DNA of 64,000 nt. It comes from Anaerocaecibacter muris (lineage in GTDB: Bacteria; Bacillota; Clostridia; Christensenellales; Pumilibacteraceae). The position numbers and the translations under genes were made by a program. Below the pieces are notes generated by a model. The model was not told where the DNA came from, did not search any database, and saw nothing but the letters and a program-made list of their open reading frames with translations. Within the stretch, counting starts at the first letter, position 1, and each line of letters opens with the position of its first letter. This document shows positions 9,101 to 16,684 of this stretch, one piece after another. The stretch is taken from the NCBI RefSeq assembly GCF_943192945.1, contig NZ_CALPCE010000008.1:1-64000 (forward strand). The letters are read 5' to 3'.

Positions 9101-12051
9101 GTCTCGGGTATAAATATGTCGATAAGCTCGACGGTGAAATATGCGCCGTTTTCGTTATTTGTTACCGAGTCGCGTATCGCGTCCGCGGTGCAATTAAGCG
9201 TCAAAAGCTCGTTAAGTACGCCTGCGTCCGCGCCCGCAGTACCGTTAAGCATGTTCTCGGTAAAGAAGTTGTCTGCGTCCGCCGCGAGCGGGTGCAAATC
9301 GGTATTGGAATAAGCCGATCCGTTATTGTATTTTCCGAGCGCATAAGTAGTATTATTCAACGTTATGCCCATGGGCGTAAACAGGAACGAAGTTCCGCTC
9401 TCGCCGCTTGCGGTAGGCATTACGCTCGCGCCCGTCGCGCCGCGTTCTTTGGACAGATCGGTCGGCGCGGTGTTTTTGACTTTAATGCCGAGCGGCAACC
9501 ATATTCCGGCGTCGGACGGGTCGCTTTTGTCCTGCATATTGATAAGTATATAGAAATGCCCCGCGTTAAGCGCGCCGCTTTTTGCGCTCGACAATCCGTT
9601 GGCAGTTCCGCCAGACGTGGCTATATTTTTGCCCGAGCGAGTCGAATCGTACAAATCATACGTCGCGCGCAAGCCCGTTAGGTTGAGCGTCGCGTTGCTG
9701 AACGAATACTGAACATACGCCGTGTTCGACGCGACTGTGCTAATCAACAAAGGATCGAACCCTGTCGGACTGCCCGACAGCATACCGCTTGTCTTAGCAG
9801 CGGTAACCTCTGTCGCAGGAGCGCTCGAAGCGTTCATAATATTGAAATACGATTTGTCTTTGTTTGCGCCGGAAGCGTTTAACGTCGATACAAGATTGCC
9901 GTACTTATCGAGCTGAACGTACTCGTGCGTGGCAACCTTAATGCCCTTAATGGCATGTGTCGTCGAATCGATACGCTTGTTTACGGTATCGTTATCCTGA
10001 TAATATTTGTTGAGATCGACAGTCGAAGTTTTAAGCGCGTCGAGTTCGATTACGGGCGCTTGCGTCGAAGTGTCTTTAAGCGTCGGACGCGTATTGTCCA
10101 GTTTAAATACTATATCGAGCGATACGGCAGTAATGCCCGGCACGACGTTTTGCTTGCCGTAAGCGGTATTTTTTTCGACCACGTACAGCGTAACGCCAAA
10201 CACTTGATACGAACTGTCGGGGCGCAAACACTTAAAAGTAAGCTGACTGTACGTATTGGGAATAAGCGCGTTTTGCGCGTTGTACGCAGTAACGTTTTTA
10301 CCCGTCACTCCGCCGTCGTATTCGAGAATTTGGAACTTTCTCGTCGAACCGGTCGCCGCCGCAAAACTGCCTACCGACATAACGACCAAATCGTTATTGG
10401 GCGCTTCCGTACCCGTATAATTAAACAAATTTTTAAGCAGTTCGCTTGCGGTTACGGTAATCTGCTCGTTTATTTTAAGCGGAGCTTTTACTGTTAAAGT
10501 ATACCGGTTATCCCCGTTGGGATTGTAAAGCCCCGACGTACTGTTCTGACTCGAACTTGTCGTGCCGATTACAGCTTTATCGCCTAATACGTTTTCTACG
10601 GTTGTAGCGCTACCCTTCTTTGTTGCCTCGGGCTCGGCGACCTTAACGTAAAACGGCACGACCGCCGTTCCGCGCGTTTGACTTGTACCGTACGCATCTC
10701 GCACTTTGGCATAAAGCGTAAATCTGCCGTTTTGAGTACATCCGTCGTAACCGTTTCTCGGATAACGCTTTATGGTATTTATGTAAAGAGTGTCGCCGTT
10801 ACTGCTCCAACTCCAATCCATATAAGTTCTGGATACGGCAGAAGTACACGCCGCATTAAAATACAGCCCGCTGTTTGCGGCGGGAACGGTATCGAGGTTG
10901 CTCGCCGTGCCCTGCGTGAAATATCTGTTCGATCCCTCGGGATCGGTCGAAACGGTATTCGCCTTAATACTGATTCCGCGGCTTGTTCCGCGCGCCGTGC
11001 TTGCGACTTGAGGCGTAGTAGCCAGCGCTTTGGGTGGTAAATTGAGTATTTTAATTTGAGCGGTACCGTTGCCGGAATTGCCGCCGTTTCTCACGTATGT
11101 ATTTTTAAGCGTATTTTTATAATAGCCGGATCCGCCGCCGCCCATGCCGCCGACACCCGCGCCGCCGCCGCCGTACCAGCCGCCGCCGCCGCCGCCGCCG
11201 CCGGAAGTTCCGCTACCGCCGTTACCGCCGTAACCAAAACCGCCTACCGTACCGTTAGACGCCGTACCCTCGTTGCTTCGTCCGCCTGCGCCGCCTGCGG
11301 TTTGAGTGCCGCCGCCGGGAGCCGCAGTACCGCCGTAGCCCACGCCGCCGTTACCGCCGCCGCCGTAACCTTTGCCCGCGGTACGAGTAAACGAAGTGCC
11401 GCCGCCGCCGCCGCCGACGATGAGAACTTTATCTTTATTTGCCGCGCTCGAAAGATTGCGCAGTATGCCCGACACGAGCGCGATATGCGTAGCGCCGCCG
11501 CCGCCGCCGCCTTCGTCGTTTTTATCGCTGTTGGTTTCCTGTCCGGAATTGCCGCCGCCGTTATATCCGCCCGCCGCAATGGACGAGGCTTGCCAAGTAT
11601 TTATTTTGCCGTCGGCGCCCTTTCCGCCTACGACTATGTAAAGAGTAGTCGTTGCGGTCAAAGTCAAATCGCCCGCCGTCTGTCCGCCTTGACCCAAACC
11701 TGCGCTGAACGCTCCGTTTTGATAGCCGCCGCCGCCGCTTGCGCCGTTTACGGTCAATCTGTACGTGCCCGCGGGAAGCGTTAAATTGTATACCTTGTTA
11801 TTGACATACGAATAGTTGAATACATCGTCTTTCTTTAACGCAAGACCTGTAACGTTGCCCTCTTTATTATTGTATGTCGTAGACGTGGAAACGTCGCCCG
11901 TCGCACCGTTTACGCTCACGGGTTTAGCCGAATTGCCAAACCACAGCGCGCATGTCGCGCCTATGGCTATGGCTATAAACGCGCTTACTATCGCTATCAG
12001 TAACCGCTTCGCCCTGTTTTCGGCTTTCGTTTTAGCTTTGTTCTTACTCAT
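133..12051 (-). CDS. Giant membrane-anchored surface protein, Gly-rich head and Ig/cadherin-like repeats (3,972 aa)
   Basis: The N-terminus has a basic stretch and a hydrophobic segment (about residues 17-38) that acts as an export signal or signal anchor; the end of that helix faintly resembles SipW-type signals. Residues about 85-335 form a glycine-rich domain with many GGGG runs, of the type found in bacterial Gly_rich proteins and in the extracellular part of ALK/LTK receptors. The long middle consists of diverged beta-sandwich repeats, marked by recurring N-x-x-P boundary motifs (KNTAPT, TNKAPT, LNAPPT, KNHAPT) and D-rich loops, as in cadherin/Ig-like adhesins. Near the C-terminus one membrane helix (about 3853-3876) is followed by a KRRKRKR stop-transfer and a tail of about 96 residues rich in Pro, Gly and Asn. 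I see no LPXTG motif. ATG start with GAGGT eight bases upstream. A role in adhesion or cell-envelope structure is inferred only; ligand and partners are unknown. Confidence 0.85.
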   Translation of the reverse strand: MSKNKAKTKAENRAKRLLIAIVSAFIAIAIGATCALWFGNSAKPVSVNGATGDVSTSTTYNNKEGNVTGLALKKDDVFNYSYVNNKVYNLTLPAGTYRLTVNGASGGGGYQNGAFSAGLGQGGQTAGDLTLTATTTLYIVVGGKGADGKINTWQASSIAAGGYNGGGNSGQETNSDKNDEGGGGGGATHIALVSGILRNLSSAANKDKVLIVGGGGGGTSFTRTAGKGYGGGGNGGVGYGGTAAPGGGTQTAGGAGGRSNEGTASNGTVGGFGYGGNGGSGTSGGGGGGGGWYGGGGAGVGGMGGGGSGYYKNTLKNTYVRNGGNSGNGTAQIKILNLPPKALATTPQVASTARGTSRGISIKANTVSTDPEGSNRYFTQGTASNLDTVPAANSGLYFNAACTSAVSRTYMDWSWSSNGDTLYINTIKRYPRNGYDGCTQNGRFTLYAKVRDAYGTSQTRGTAVVPFYVKVAEPEATKKGSATTVENVLGDKAVIGTTSSSQNSTSGLYNPNGDNRYTLTVKAPLKINEQITVTASELLKNLFNYTGTEAPNNDLVVMSVGSFAAATGSTRKFQILEYDGGVTGKNVTAYNAQNALIPNTYSQLTFKCLRPDSSYQVFGVTLYVVEKNTAYGKQNVVPGITAVSLDIVFKLDNTRPTLKDTSTQAPVIELDALKTSTVDLNKYYQDNDTVNKRIDSTTHAIKGIKVATHEYVQLDKYGNLVSTLNASGANKDKSYFNIMNASSAPATEVTAAKTSGMLSGSPTGFDPLLISTVASNTAYVQYSFSNATLNLTGLRATYDLYDSTRSGKNIATSGGTANGLSSAKSGALNAGHFYILINMQDKSDPSDAGIWLPLGIKVKNTAPTDLSKERGATGASVMPTASGESGTSFLFTPMGITLNNTTYALGKYNNGSAYSNTDLHPLAADADNFFTENMLNGTAGADAGVLNELLTLNCTADAIRDSVTNNENGAYFTVELIDIFIPETYFGNFKNEYAGRVKTTGLEVRIGIDYNNDGIGIKCVVIKGVKITLVGWTHNRYLHAQVPVKDSDTGTTTVSIAVKVDNSTPDKLQEKDVALFKYESEGKRVENSYRIDDDGVATITYNMPMHSTAIVTPYDLLTDGNMTASGVKYPASGFTLNGLSGLFDENNGVFTVDGVKTAGDKRTTINALAIAQNKIVGGADYTHSDYVKALKQTLGEIRTTRNFGKDSLLSASNSFSAVKESVKTTEIDRLYFERTNDNSYLDAYAFNPYKNDAQKFTQPAIIGDSFVTFKFGSTLKFQTDNNDEAQNTFNLDYIVITADSRTQANAPAVIELNVRDRTGAGSTGEANGVTKIRIEINVVNSSPRVQYPTNQDGSAKVYTLSTLPVGSADYPINDATQGVGVTPSTLIIYAQKYTVNDELNKNFLVDNEKDPMSFYTAKSPVVYDKDGKDCSNYLKVTVNSDTLTITALNSTQHLQQVFVEFYATDGRSSDGQNIDYSTCVIQVEVENARLQYNHDEDGFTQTKFDPNDPTYMNLWSVQTLNKQDIEKPRYLASGDAAVNALKSDADENATAGQIKTVVKDSDKLQGVVLAPVEHPEDDVDGNRKYKNADLTVTPIDYKSAVPYAALWSSVIPAYAAILIDIQQPSGHSGTVAQYVDSYDIIYYVDGNPYYASKLRDGTTVVADWTKFFDEHGRWKVTDWALKIVPKANSNADEYIRIRMMLRDDAAVGGGTAGMETAYKAGKASTVDGFAYMTYQMFINGLGIIPYNYYDQFDGYYTVADSQNSDVKYISTYDGTTDSVYSDAQNTLYLDGSKISVTGGATTLKTRARLSADNTLAGVHSGEVFVAGKNYEYPVKGNSGGAEVTIPNLTEKAFRYSDTIKVAGDKSYTYIPMSYFAMPASVVKSADNANGVIEYEVDNYVAYDIQGRAYARGNFDDIVEAITISDGSTVWGRGSNNPISANPYVMFTAFDAYEPGSGALNPSNDGYKAAASGEYFNNCFAISPIDEQGNALGCLTSADTTTVQKNANNLVGENGSLLYLADQATKIQENMFGIGIAKKNTRASSANLTITIAVAQCAYGSVGASTGTHTTYNNKSQTAKVTFKLEIGNSPVSLVSGVSSDSKSGYFTSLQLKTGEAAQTIGLSRSGSKDADNTVNIKFDDDDKCVTNNVVDESKSDAAYFYADSMRKLGSWGVGGNAYSRVVNYTESGNDIVFTNTSDNAVAQQSMRNYFGTRNAQFTFNPADKNTIGTVDDTFKPNGGIYGSNMNAANGLEGYSSYFEASVSPDGKTLSIRPIAKTRINKQVLDKAATSPSFNITEFYNERGLEYDSAKGMGYYPLKVLIYDSHGDGFTAGSYVALEVRVYIETSAPSLASTLEDTDKEKPNGDKNIRVALPVGETYSLNIKDVIDSGDLLTKTGASDNGTPFWVTDYEEYLNNATALADKFKAESGTFLISPFSKESEYGWSETNNGNLRNGTAKITDKKIPVESQPDVVMQMEYNGDKLNDQSVPISSALTIRVNRRTTFDSQQYKEFTFAIKFTDNDKHTTQTLTITVEVTNKAPTIRSNAIAVSKNLNMRVGDSFTIVATPYDYFVGATNGNKDSAEASASYKRLNDSPKDIVERNLCKIQGDTDYGTSVKYSDLTASAVDANGAHALHSFDSEESKSQHLGYVAIADDDTPWALRIKDTQYDTNYFTPAHEYDRMPLEDDWNGNLYALDVVIVASRVCVNTPISVTVVDGNGASATFTMYVTVESSKPSVIMDGDKVHKRHEGLISTYKDGKEVAGVYETYMSVMSDGVKELNDVKVLDKSKSETQAQNIAHVYGELEIAINQIAYDPDEFDNAQIALFDGDGNGDEEYNIFTLNDSKMTKEQGNVYSNPMFRIDVASDLRSFKITCLTYNPDSDCDELKFYVRDVGNNIFKNAVPVTIRISTLYSAVTNDKQATSSSVENGALKPSVVGTTYVKPYDDYIGVSAAVKPLPDEQKEKIVGVKSTYQFVNYKDMPESVDQLPEKTYSLTDKDVVNNIYNRNYDVKVYALMERDADNPRKYNPLPLGSLASGVTSVSSLLDLNRNTLGAHYLNFKSDVNVSSYLVGGVNAGGSAIGGINNTLLTFLQQYFEFEIGADGTSLHFRPVTANIDMNVLFFVEVSKSLNSSRVISPYEVGTKSGTLFYVNVKDSAPIANTVESVLQFTGKKGDSHIFPIYSAENAYSAMFTDSDLNDSVIVKAFAPSGNLNEDYNTALKDADCDWQARTGVGRAIEVEVNNTDTTSASGIPAHSLKLTILRRIDKIVAGKYLNEVSFPMYITGYDKADQPATVQLNITIQNSDFDMSEDKLNNDSQKFNLFGEGYAMYKDEASERERSYVLDAYVAPDSEQLNVNVVADGWLDDPDYTDMSRDTDSFRLIQKTSGENSDKYLFNTPLTVRSDAGNENIAVVTPVFGKDENHFSGIKITAETSKRGVTGVAYMRILDRSGNDTVESTGIVIAIRITVLNAPPTLLPNTEKSFSVIGHDDKVGTPIVIDVTKYVTDRNNDTLRLYSMLPIGTDDIHCTDTVDMGGNLVEVSVSEDDNGKCIITPRKGFYGTQKIQLTVADGDLSTDINARTVILEITVSVVYDFNQIAQLNRVSAIRSLPTKVTTEKLFPDITDTYNPNFYNENGDKAAVAADDEQKTFNPGSDYVITALTPNGANVTVDKDADGDWQFTCTREIEELTFSVELVSKLDYDFTVGAPKEGAQKLTKTFIATVGKNHAPTLLDNFKRESGFTFHTRPGDYGLDSNGTVALTTTMLFADVDLALGDRMLFDAKVTDVISPTMCSVRVSEDGSILYLTFNVRGETELTVGVKDRTGETVKATFVINNIDRPEPSFMNMIKISYETYPFIWLGVGIGLLVLILFIILLIILLKRRKRKREELEAILVSEMELEEQMMRLAGGPAAAPYQSYGYLPPTMPVQNDPNLMLGAGGATPPQNNAIGLNPGAANDGANQQFGGDSGVSGDSDM

Positions 12052-12099
12052 TGTTTTTACCTCGCTACGAGCAGGTCTTTCGACGTTTTTCGCAATTTT

Positions 12100-12157
12100 G
12101 TTAACAATTTGTTCACATTTGCGTGTGTATACAGATAAATGTTAACATATTGTTCAT
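12100..12157. promoter_or_regulatory. Pair of operator-like inverted repeats at the giant gene promoter
   Basis: Two related 17-bp palindromes of the pattern GTTAACA-N3-TTGTTCA occur at 12100-12116 (arms agree at 7 of 8 positions) and 12141-12157 (5 of 8). They are 41 bp apart, close to four helical turns. The second lies on the -10 and spacer of the predicted promoter and the first lies just downstream of the start site, a layout typical of repressor binding with looping or cooperativity. The regulator is not identifiable from the window. Confidence 0.5.
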
Positions 12158-12167
12158 ATTTTGTCAA
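12139..12167 (-). promoter_or_regulatory. Promoter of the giant surface gene
   Basis: Reading the minus strand, a perfect -35 TTGACA (12162-12167) is followed after 17 bp by TAACAT (12139-12144), a 4/6 match to the -10 consensus. The start codon lies about 80 nt downstream of the predicted transcription start. Confidence 0.6.
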
Positions 12168-12242
12168 GACTTTTATCGGATTTTAATTCCATTAAAGTCA
12201 AGAAAATTTTTTAAATTCCCTGTAATATTATAGTAGATTTGC

Positions 12243-12271
12243 TTGACATTTTAAAAGCAATGGGATATGAT
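12243..12271 (+). promoter_or_regulatory. groES-groEL promoter
   Basis: TTGACA (12243-12248), 17 bp, TATGAT (12266-12271). This is nearly perfect sigma-A consensus. No CIRCE inverted repeat (TTAGCACTC-N9-GAGTGCTAA) is present between here and the start codon. Confidence 0.8.
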
Positions 12272-12303
12272 ATGCACGGTCATAAAAATTCGGAGGTGAA
12301 TAT

Positions 12304-12591
12304 ATGAATATAAAACCATTGTTTGACCGTATAGTTATCGAGCCTTTGGAAACCGAGGAAAAGACGAAAAGCGGAATCGTCTTGCTCGCAAAGGATCAGG
12401 AAAAGCCGCAAATGGCAAAGGTCACTGCGGTCGGACCCGGCGGACTCGTTGACGGCAAGGACGTGCAAATGGTAGTCAAAGTCGGCGACAAAGTGCTCTA
12501 TTCCAAATATGCGGGCAGCGAGTTCAAGGTGAACGACAAAACATTTACCGTTATGCGCCAAAGCGACGTGCTCGCTGTCGTCGAGGACTGA
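12304..12591 (+). CDS. groES: Co-chaperonin GroES
   Basis: A 95-residue protein of normal GroES length, opening with NIKPLFDRIVIEPLE, and carrying the mobile-loop region around residues 18-30 (EEKTKSGIVL) and the closing VMRQSDVLAVVED. GroES forms the heptameric lid of the GroEL folding chamber in the cytoplasm. A strong ribosome site GGAGGTG (12292-12298) sets the ATG start. It is the first gene of a two-gene operon, 37 nt ahead of groEL. The usual HrcA-binding CIRCE element is missing from its leader, so heat control, if any, must be by another route. Confidence 0.97.
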   Translation: MNIKPLFDRIVIEPLETEEKTKSGIVLLAKDQEKPQMAKVTAVGPGGLVDGKDVQMVVKVGDKVLYSKYAGSEFKVNDKTFTVMRQSDVLAVVED

Positions 12592-12610
12592 TTGGGCTTA
12601 ATATTATTAA

Positions 12611-14257
<1,647 letters not shown>

Positions 14258-14282
14258 TCGTCAAACTTATAACAACGCGTTT

Positions 14283-14315
14283 AAAAACTATCGCTATATC
14301 GGCGATAGTTTTTTT
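14283..14315 (+). terminator. groESL terminator, bidirectional
   Basis: AAAACTATCGC / GCGATAGTTTT stem, 7-nt loop and a run of seven T on the plus strand. The minus strand also ends in five T, so it can also end the transcript of the glycoside hydrolase-like gene coming the other way. Confidence 0.85.
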
Positions 14316-14406
14316 GTGCAAAAACGCATAAACGCCAACAATCCGCACATAATAAAATTACAAATCGGACAAATATTTCAACGGTTCGATTTGCTTATCA
14401 TATTCG

Positions 14407-14435
14407 GCTCACCCGTAAAACGGGTGAGCTTTTTT
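14407..14435 (+). terminator. Second terminator hairpin after groEL
   Basis: A perfect 9-bp stem GCTCACCCG / CGGGTGAGC with loop TAAAA, followed by six T on the plus strand. It backs up the first groESL terminator and sits 22 nt from the stop codon of the convergent gene. Confidence 0.8.
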
Positions 14436-14457
14436 ATTTCCTATATTTATGAGTATA

Positions 14458-16674
14458 TCAAGCGTTGTCTATCTTGCTTATATTGACCATGCCGCCGATA
14501 GCTTTGACGATAGACTTGCCCGCAGGCACGATAAAAAAGTATTTAACGGTTTTTTTATTGCCGTCGGGAAGATTCAGATTGACGCTTATATTTTGGCGCG
14601 CGTCTATCATAAACTCGCCGCCGCCGCTTCCGTCGAGCGCGAAATTTCGCACTATAAACTTGCCGCCGTCGCCCTTAAACATATTGACGTCATCCATGAT
14701 TACCGCCGTACTTTCGTCGGTAACTTCTATACTGTACACGCTGTCCAAAAGTTTAAGATTGGTTACGGTGTTCGTGCCCGTTATAAACGTGCCGAACGCG
14801 ATTGCGTTTTTAAGGTCGGGGCGAAAATACTCCACGTCGATAAGTTCCTGCATGCCGATAAGCGCGAGCATATTGCCGTTGGCGGATAGATACTCGTCGG
14901 CGCGAGCGCGCTTACCCTTTGGCAGGTATACAGAATAATTTTCCACGTTATTGGACGCGTTAGCCGACCACAACGCCGCGCTTTTTTGCGCGACCGCGCC
15001 CGCTATTTCGTCCAGTCCGTACCGCTTTAACCCGTGATAAACAATAAAGTTGACGTAAGGCACAATGCTTCCGCGGTATTCGAGGTACGGCGGCGTGCGC
15101 TTGCCGTTGTTGTCGGGCTTGGACGTTTTGCCGAACTCCCTGTTGTCTATGGACAGCGTCGGGATAACGAAATCGCCCCAAAACCGTTTGGGATCGGTCA
15201 GATTGTTGACAATGCGCGACAGTTTTTCGGGCGAGTCCACCGCGCCCGCGAGCAACGGATAAAAGGACGTCGCGCCGACAGCGGTTGCCCACTGCCCCGT
15301 CGTGTATCTGTTAATATACAGTCCCTCGCCCTCACACCAAAACGTTTCGTTTATTATCCTTTGCATGTCGCGCTTGGCTTTGGCGTACTTATTGCGTTCG
15401 GGCAGGTCGAACATAGCCGCGACGCGTTCCAGCACGTCGAACGCCAACAGTTTGAGCGACGACATGTCAAGGCTGAACATGGGCGACGGGTTGAATTTTT
15501 CTTTAAGCGGCGAATCCGTCCATTTATACGCAACGTCGTTTTTGTTCTTTTCGGCGACGACAGGCGCGGCGATCGGCGGATACAGCTTTACGAGTTTGCG
15601 ATATTCGGCAAGCATACCGCTTCGATCGGTCTGGTGCATATAGTTATGCCACACCGCGAACACCGCCATAATTTTATCTTCGAGCGTGTAGCGCAGTTGC
15701 TGTACGGCTTGCGCCGTGCCCGTGTAGCAACCGAGTATCGCCGAACAGTTTTCGTCAGTGCCGTCTATGTCGAAATGTTTATCGAGCATAGTGCGGTTGG
15801 GCGAAAAAATTTCGGTAAGCAAATACGGATAGTATACGCGCGACCACAGCACGGCGTTGAACATGCGCTCGACCGCGCCGCCGAGGTCGCCCGACCCCAT
15901 GGTTTTATTCACGCCGTAACGCAGTTCGCTCGTTTCTATAAGACTGCGCACCCTGTCGTAACGCGGCAACTCCGCATCCAAAATTTCGTCGTCGCCGACG
16001 CACGCGTACAAACAAACGTTAGGCTGGCGGCGATTGATGACAAACTCCATAATAGCTTCGTTAAACGCGCCGTTCGCCGAATCTGATGGCGGCATGTACG
16101 CAACCGCGTGGAAAAACTCGCGCTTGCTGTCGTCCTCTACCAAATACCTGCCGCGATAAACGGCATTGTTGTCCGTAAGTTCGACCGTACCGGGAACAAT
16201 CGCCATGTACGGACTTCTTCCGCTTACCTTGTCGCCCTCTATGGACAATTCCCCCGGGCAATCGTAACACGGATAAAAAATGACGCGCACGCGCAGTTTG
16301 CGGCGCGACCCCACTTGCAAAACCAAAGAGCGGTCGTTATGCCGCACCCATTTAACGCTCAACGGTCCCGACGTAAAATGCGCAAACCCGCCGTCGGCGG
16401 TATTGGCGCACGCGCTGCCCATATTGGTAACAAAGTCGTCGTTGTCCAACCATTTTTTATTGGCGTAATAAAGCACGCGTATGCCCCACATAGAGCCGTG
16501 CTTGCCGACGAGCATTGCGCCGTTGATTGCGCCGTAATCGTACCCGACGCCCATAATGCAACGCCGAGGATAGTTTTCGTCGCCTATTTTCGGACCCGTT
16601 TCGGACTGCTCGCGGAACTTATCGAAGAACGGCGGGCGGAACGCAAATCCGTATTCTTTATTGATATACTTCAC
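14458..16674 (-). CDS. Probable (alpha/alpha)6-barrel glycoside hydrolase (GH63/MGH1-like)
   Basis: A 738-residue protein without a signal peptide, so probably cytoplasmic. The N-terminal part (about 1-270) looks like a beta-sandwich, the middle (about 280-610) has the aromatic-rich helical pattern of (alpha/alpha)6-barrel glycosidases (for example the stretches near RVYYPYLL, WHNYMHQ, FWCEGEGLYINR, WGDFVIPTLS and RGSIVPYVNF), and the C-terminus is a beta-rich cap. This order fits GH63/mannosylglycerate-hydrolase-like enzymes. I assign the fold class from pattern, not from a certain family match, and no substrate is implied. GTG start behind GGAGG, 10 nt after the stop of rng, so it is very likely translated from the rng transcript. 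Sugar metabolism next to rng is not part of the usual cluster. Confidence 0.55.
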   Translation of the reverse strand: MKYINKEYGFAFRPPFFDKFREQSETGPKIGDENYPRRCIMGVGYDYGAINGAMLVGKHGSMWGIRVLYYANKKWLDNDDFVTNMGSACANTADGGFAHFTSGPLSVKWVRHNDRSLVLQVGSRRKLRVRVIFYPCYDCPGELSIEGDKVSGRSPYMAIVPGTVELTDNNAVYRGRYLVEDDSKREFFHAVAYMPPSDSANGAFNEAIMEFVINRRQPNVCLYACVGDDEILDAELPRYDRVRSLIETSELRYGVNKTMGSGDLGGAVERMFNAVLWSRVYYPYLLTEIFSPNRTMLDKHFDIDGTDENCSAILGCYTGTAQAVQQLRYTLEDKIMAVFAVWHNYMHQTDRSGMLAEYRKLVKLYPPIAAPVVAEKNKNDVAYKWTDSPLKEKFNPSPMFSLDMSSLKLLAFDVLERVAAMFDLPERNKYAKAKRDMQRIINETFWCEGEGLYINRYTTGQWATAVGATSFYPLLAGAVDSPEKLSRIVNNLTDPKRFWGDFVIPTLSIDNREFGKTSKPDNNGKRTPPYLEYRGSIVPYVNFIVYHGLKRYGLDEIAGAVAQKSAALWSANASNNVENYSVYLPKGKRARADEYLSANGNMLALIGMQELIDVEYFRPDLKNAIAFGTFITGTNTVTNLKLLDSVYSIEVTDESTAVIMDDVNMFKGDGGKFIVRNFALDGSGGGEFMIDARQNISVNLNLPDGNKKTVKYFFIVPAGKSIVKAIGGMVNISKIDNA

Positions 16675-16684
16675 GTCGCCTCCG

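Noticed and set aside
1120-9681. Very long plus-strand open frames (1120-2565, 3097-4284, 6337-7692, 7999-9681) opposite the giant surface gene
   Set aside because: They are Arg/Val-rich mirror images caused by the codon bias of the minus-strand gene, have no ribosome sites and no domain pattern.
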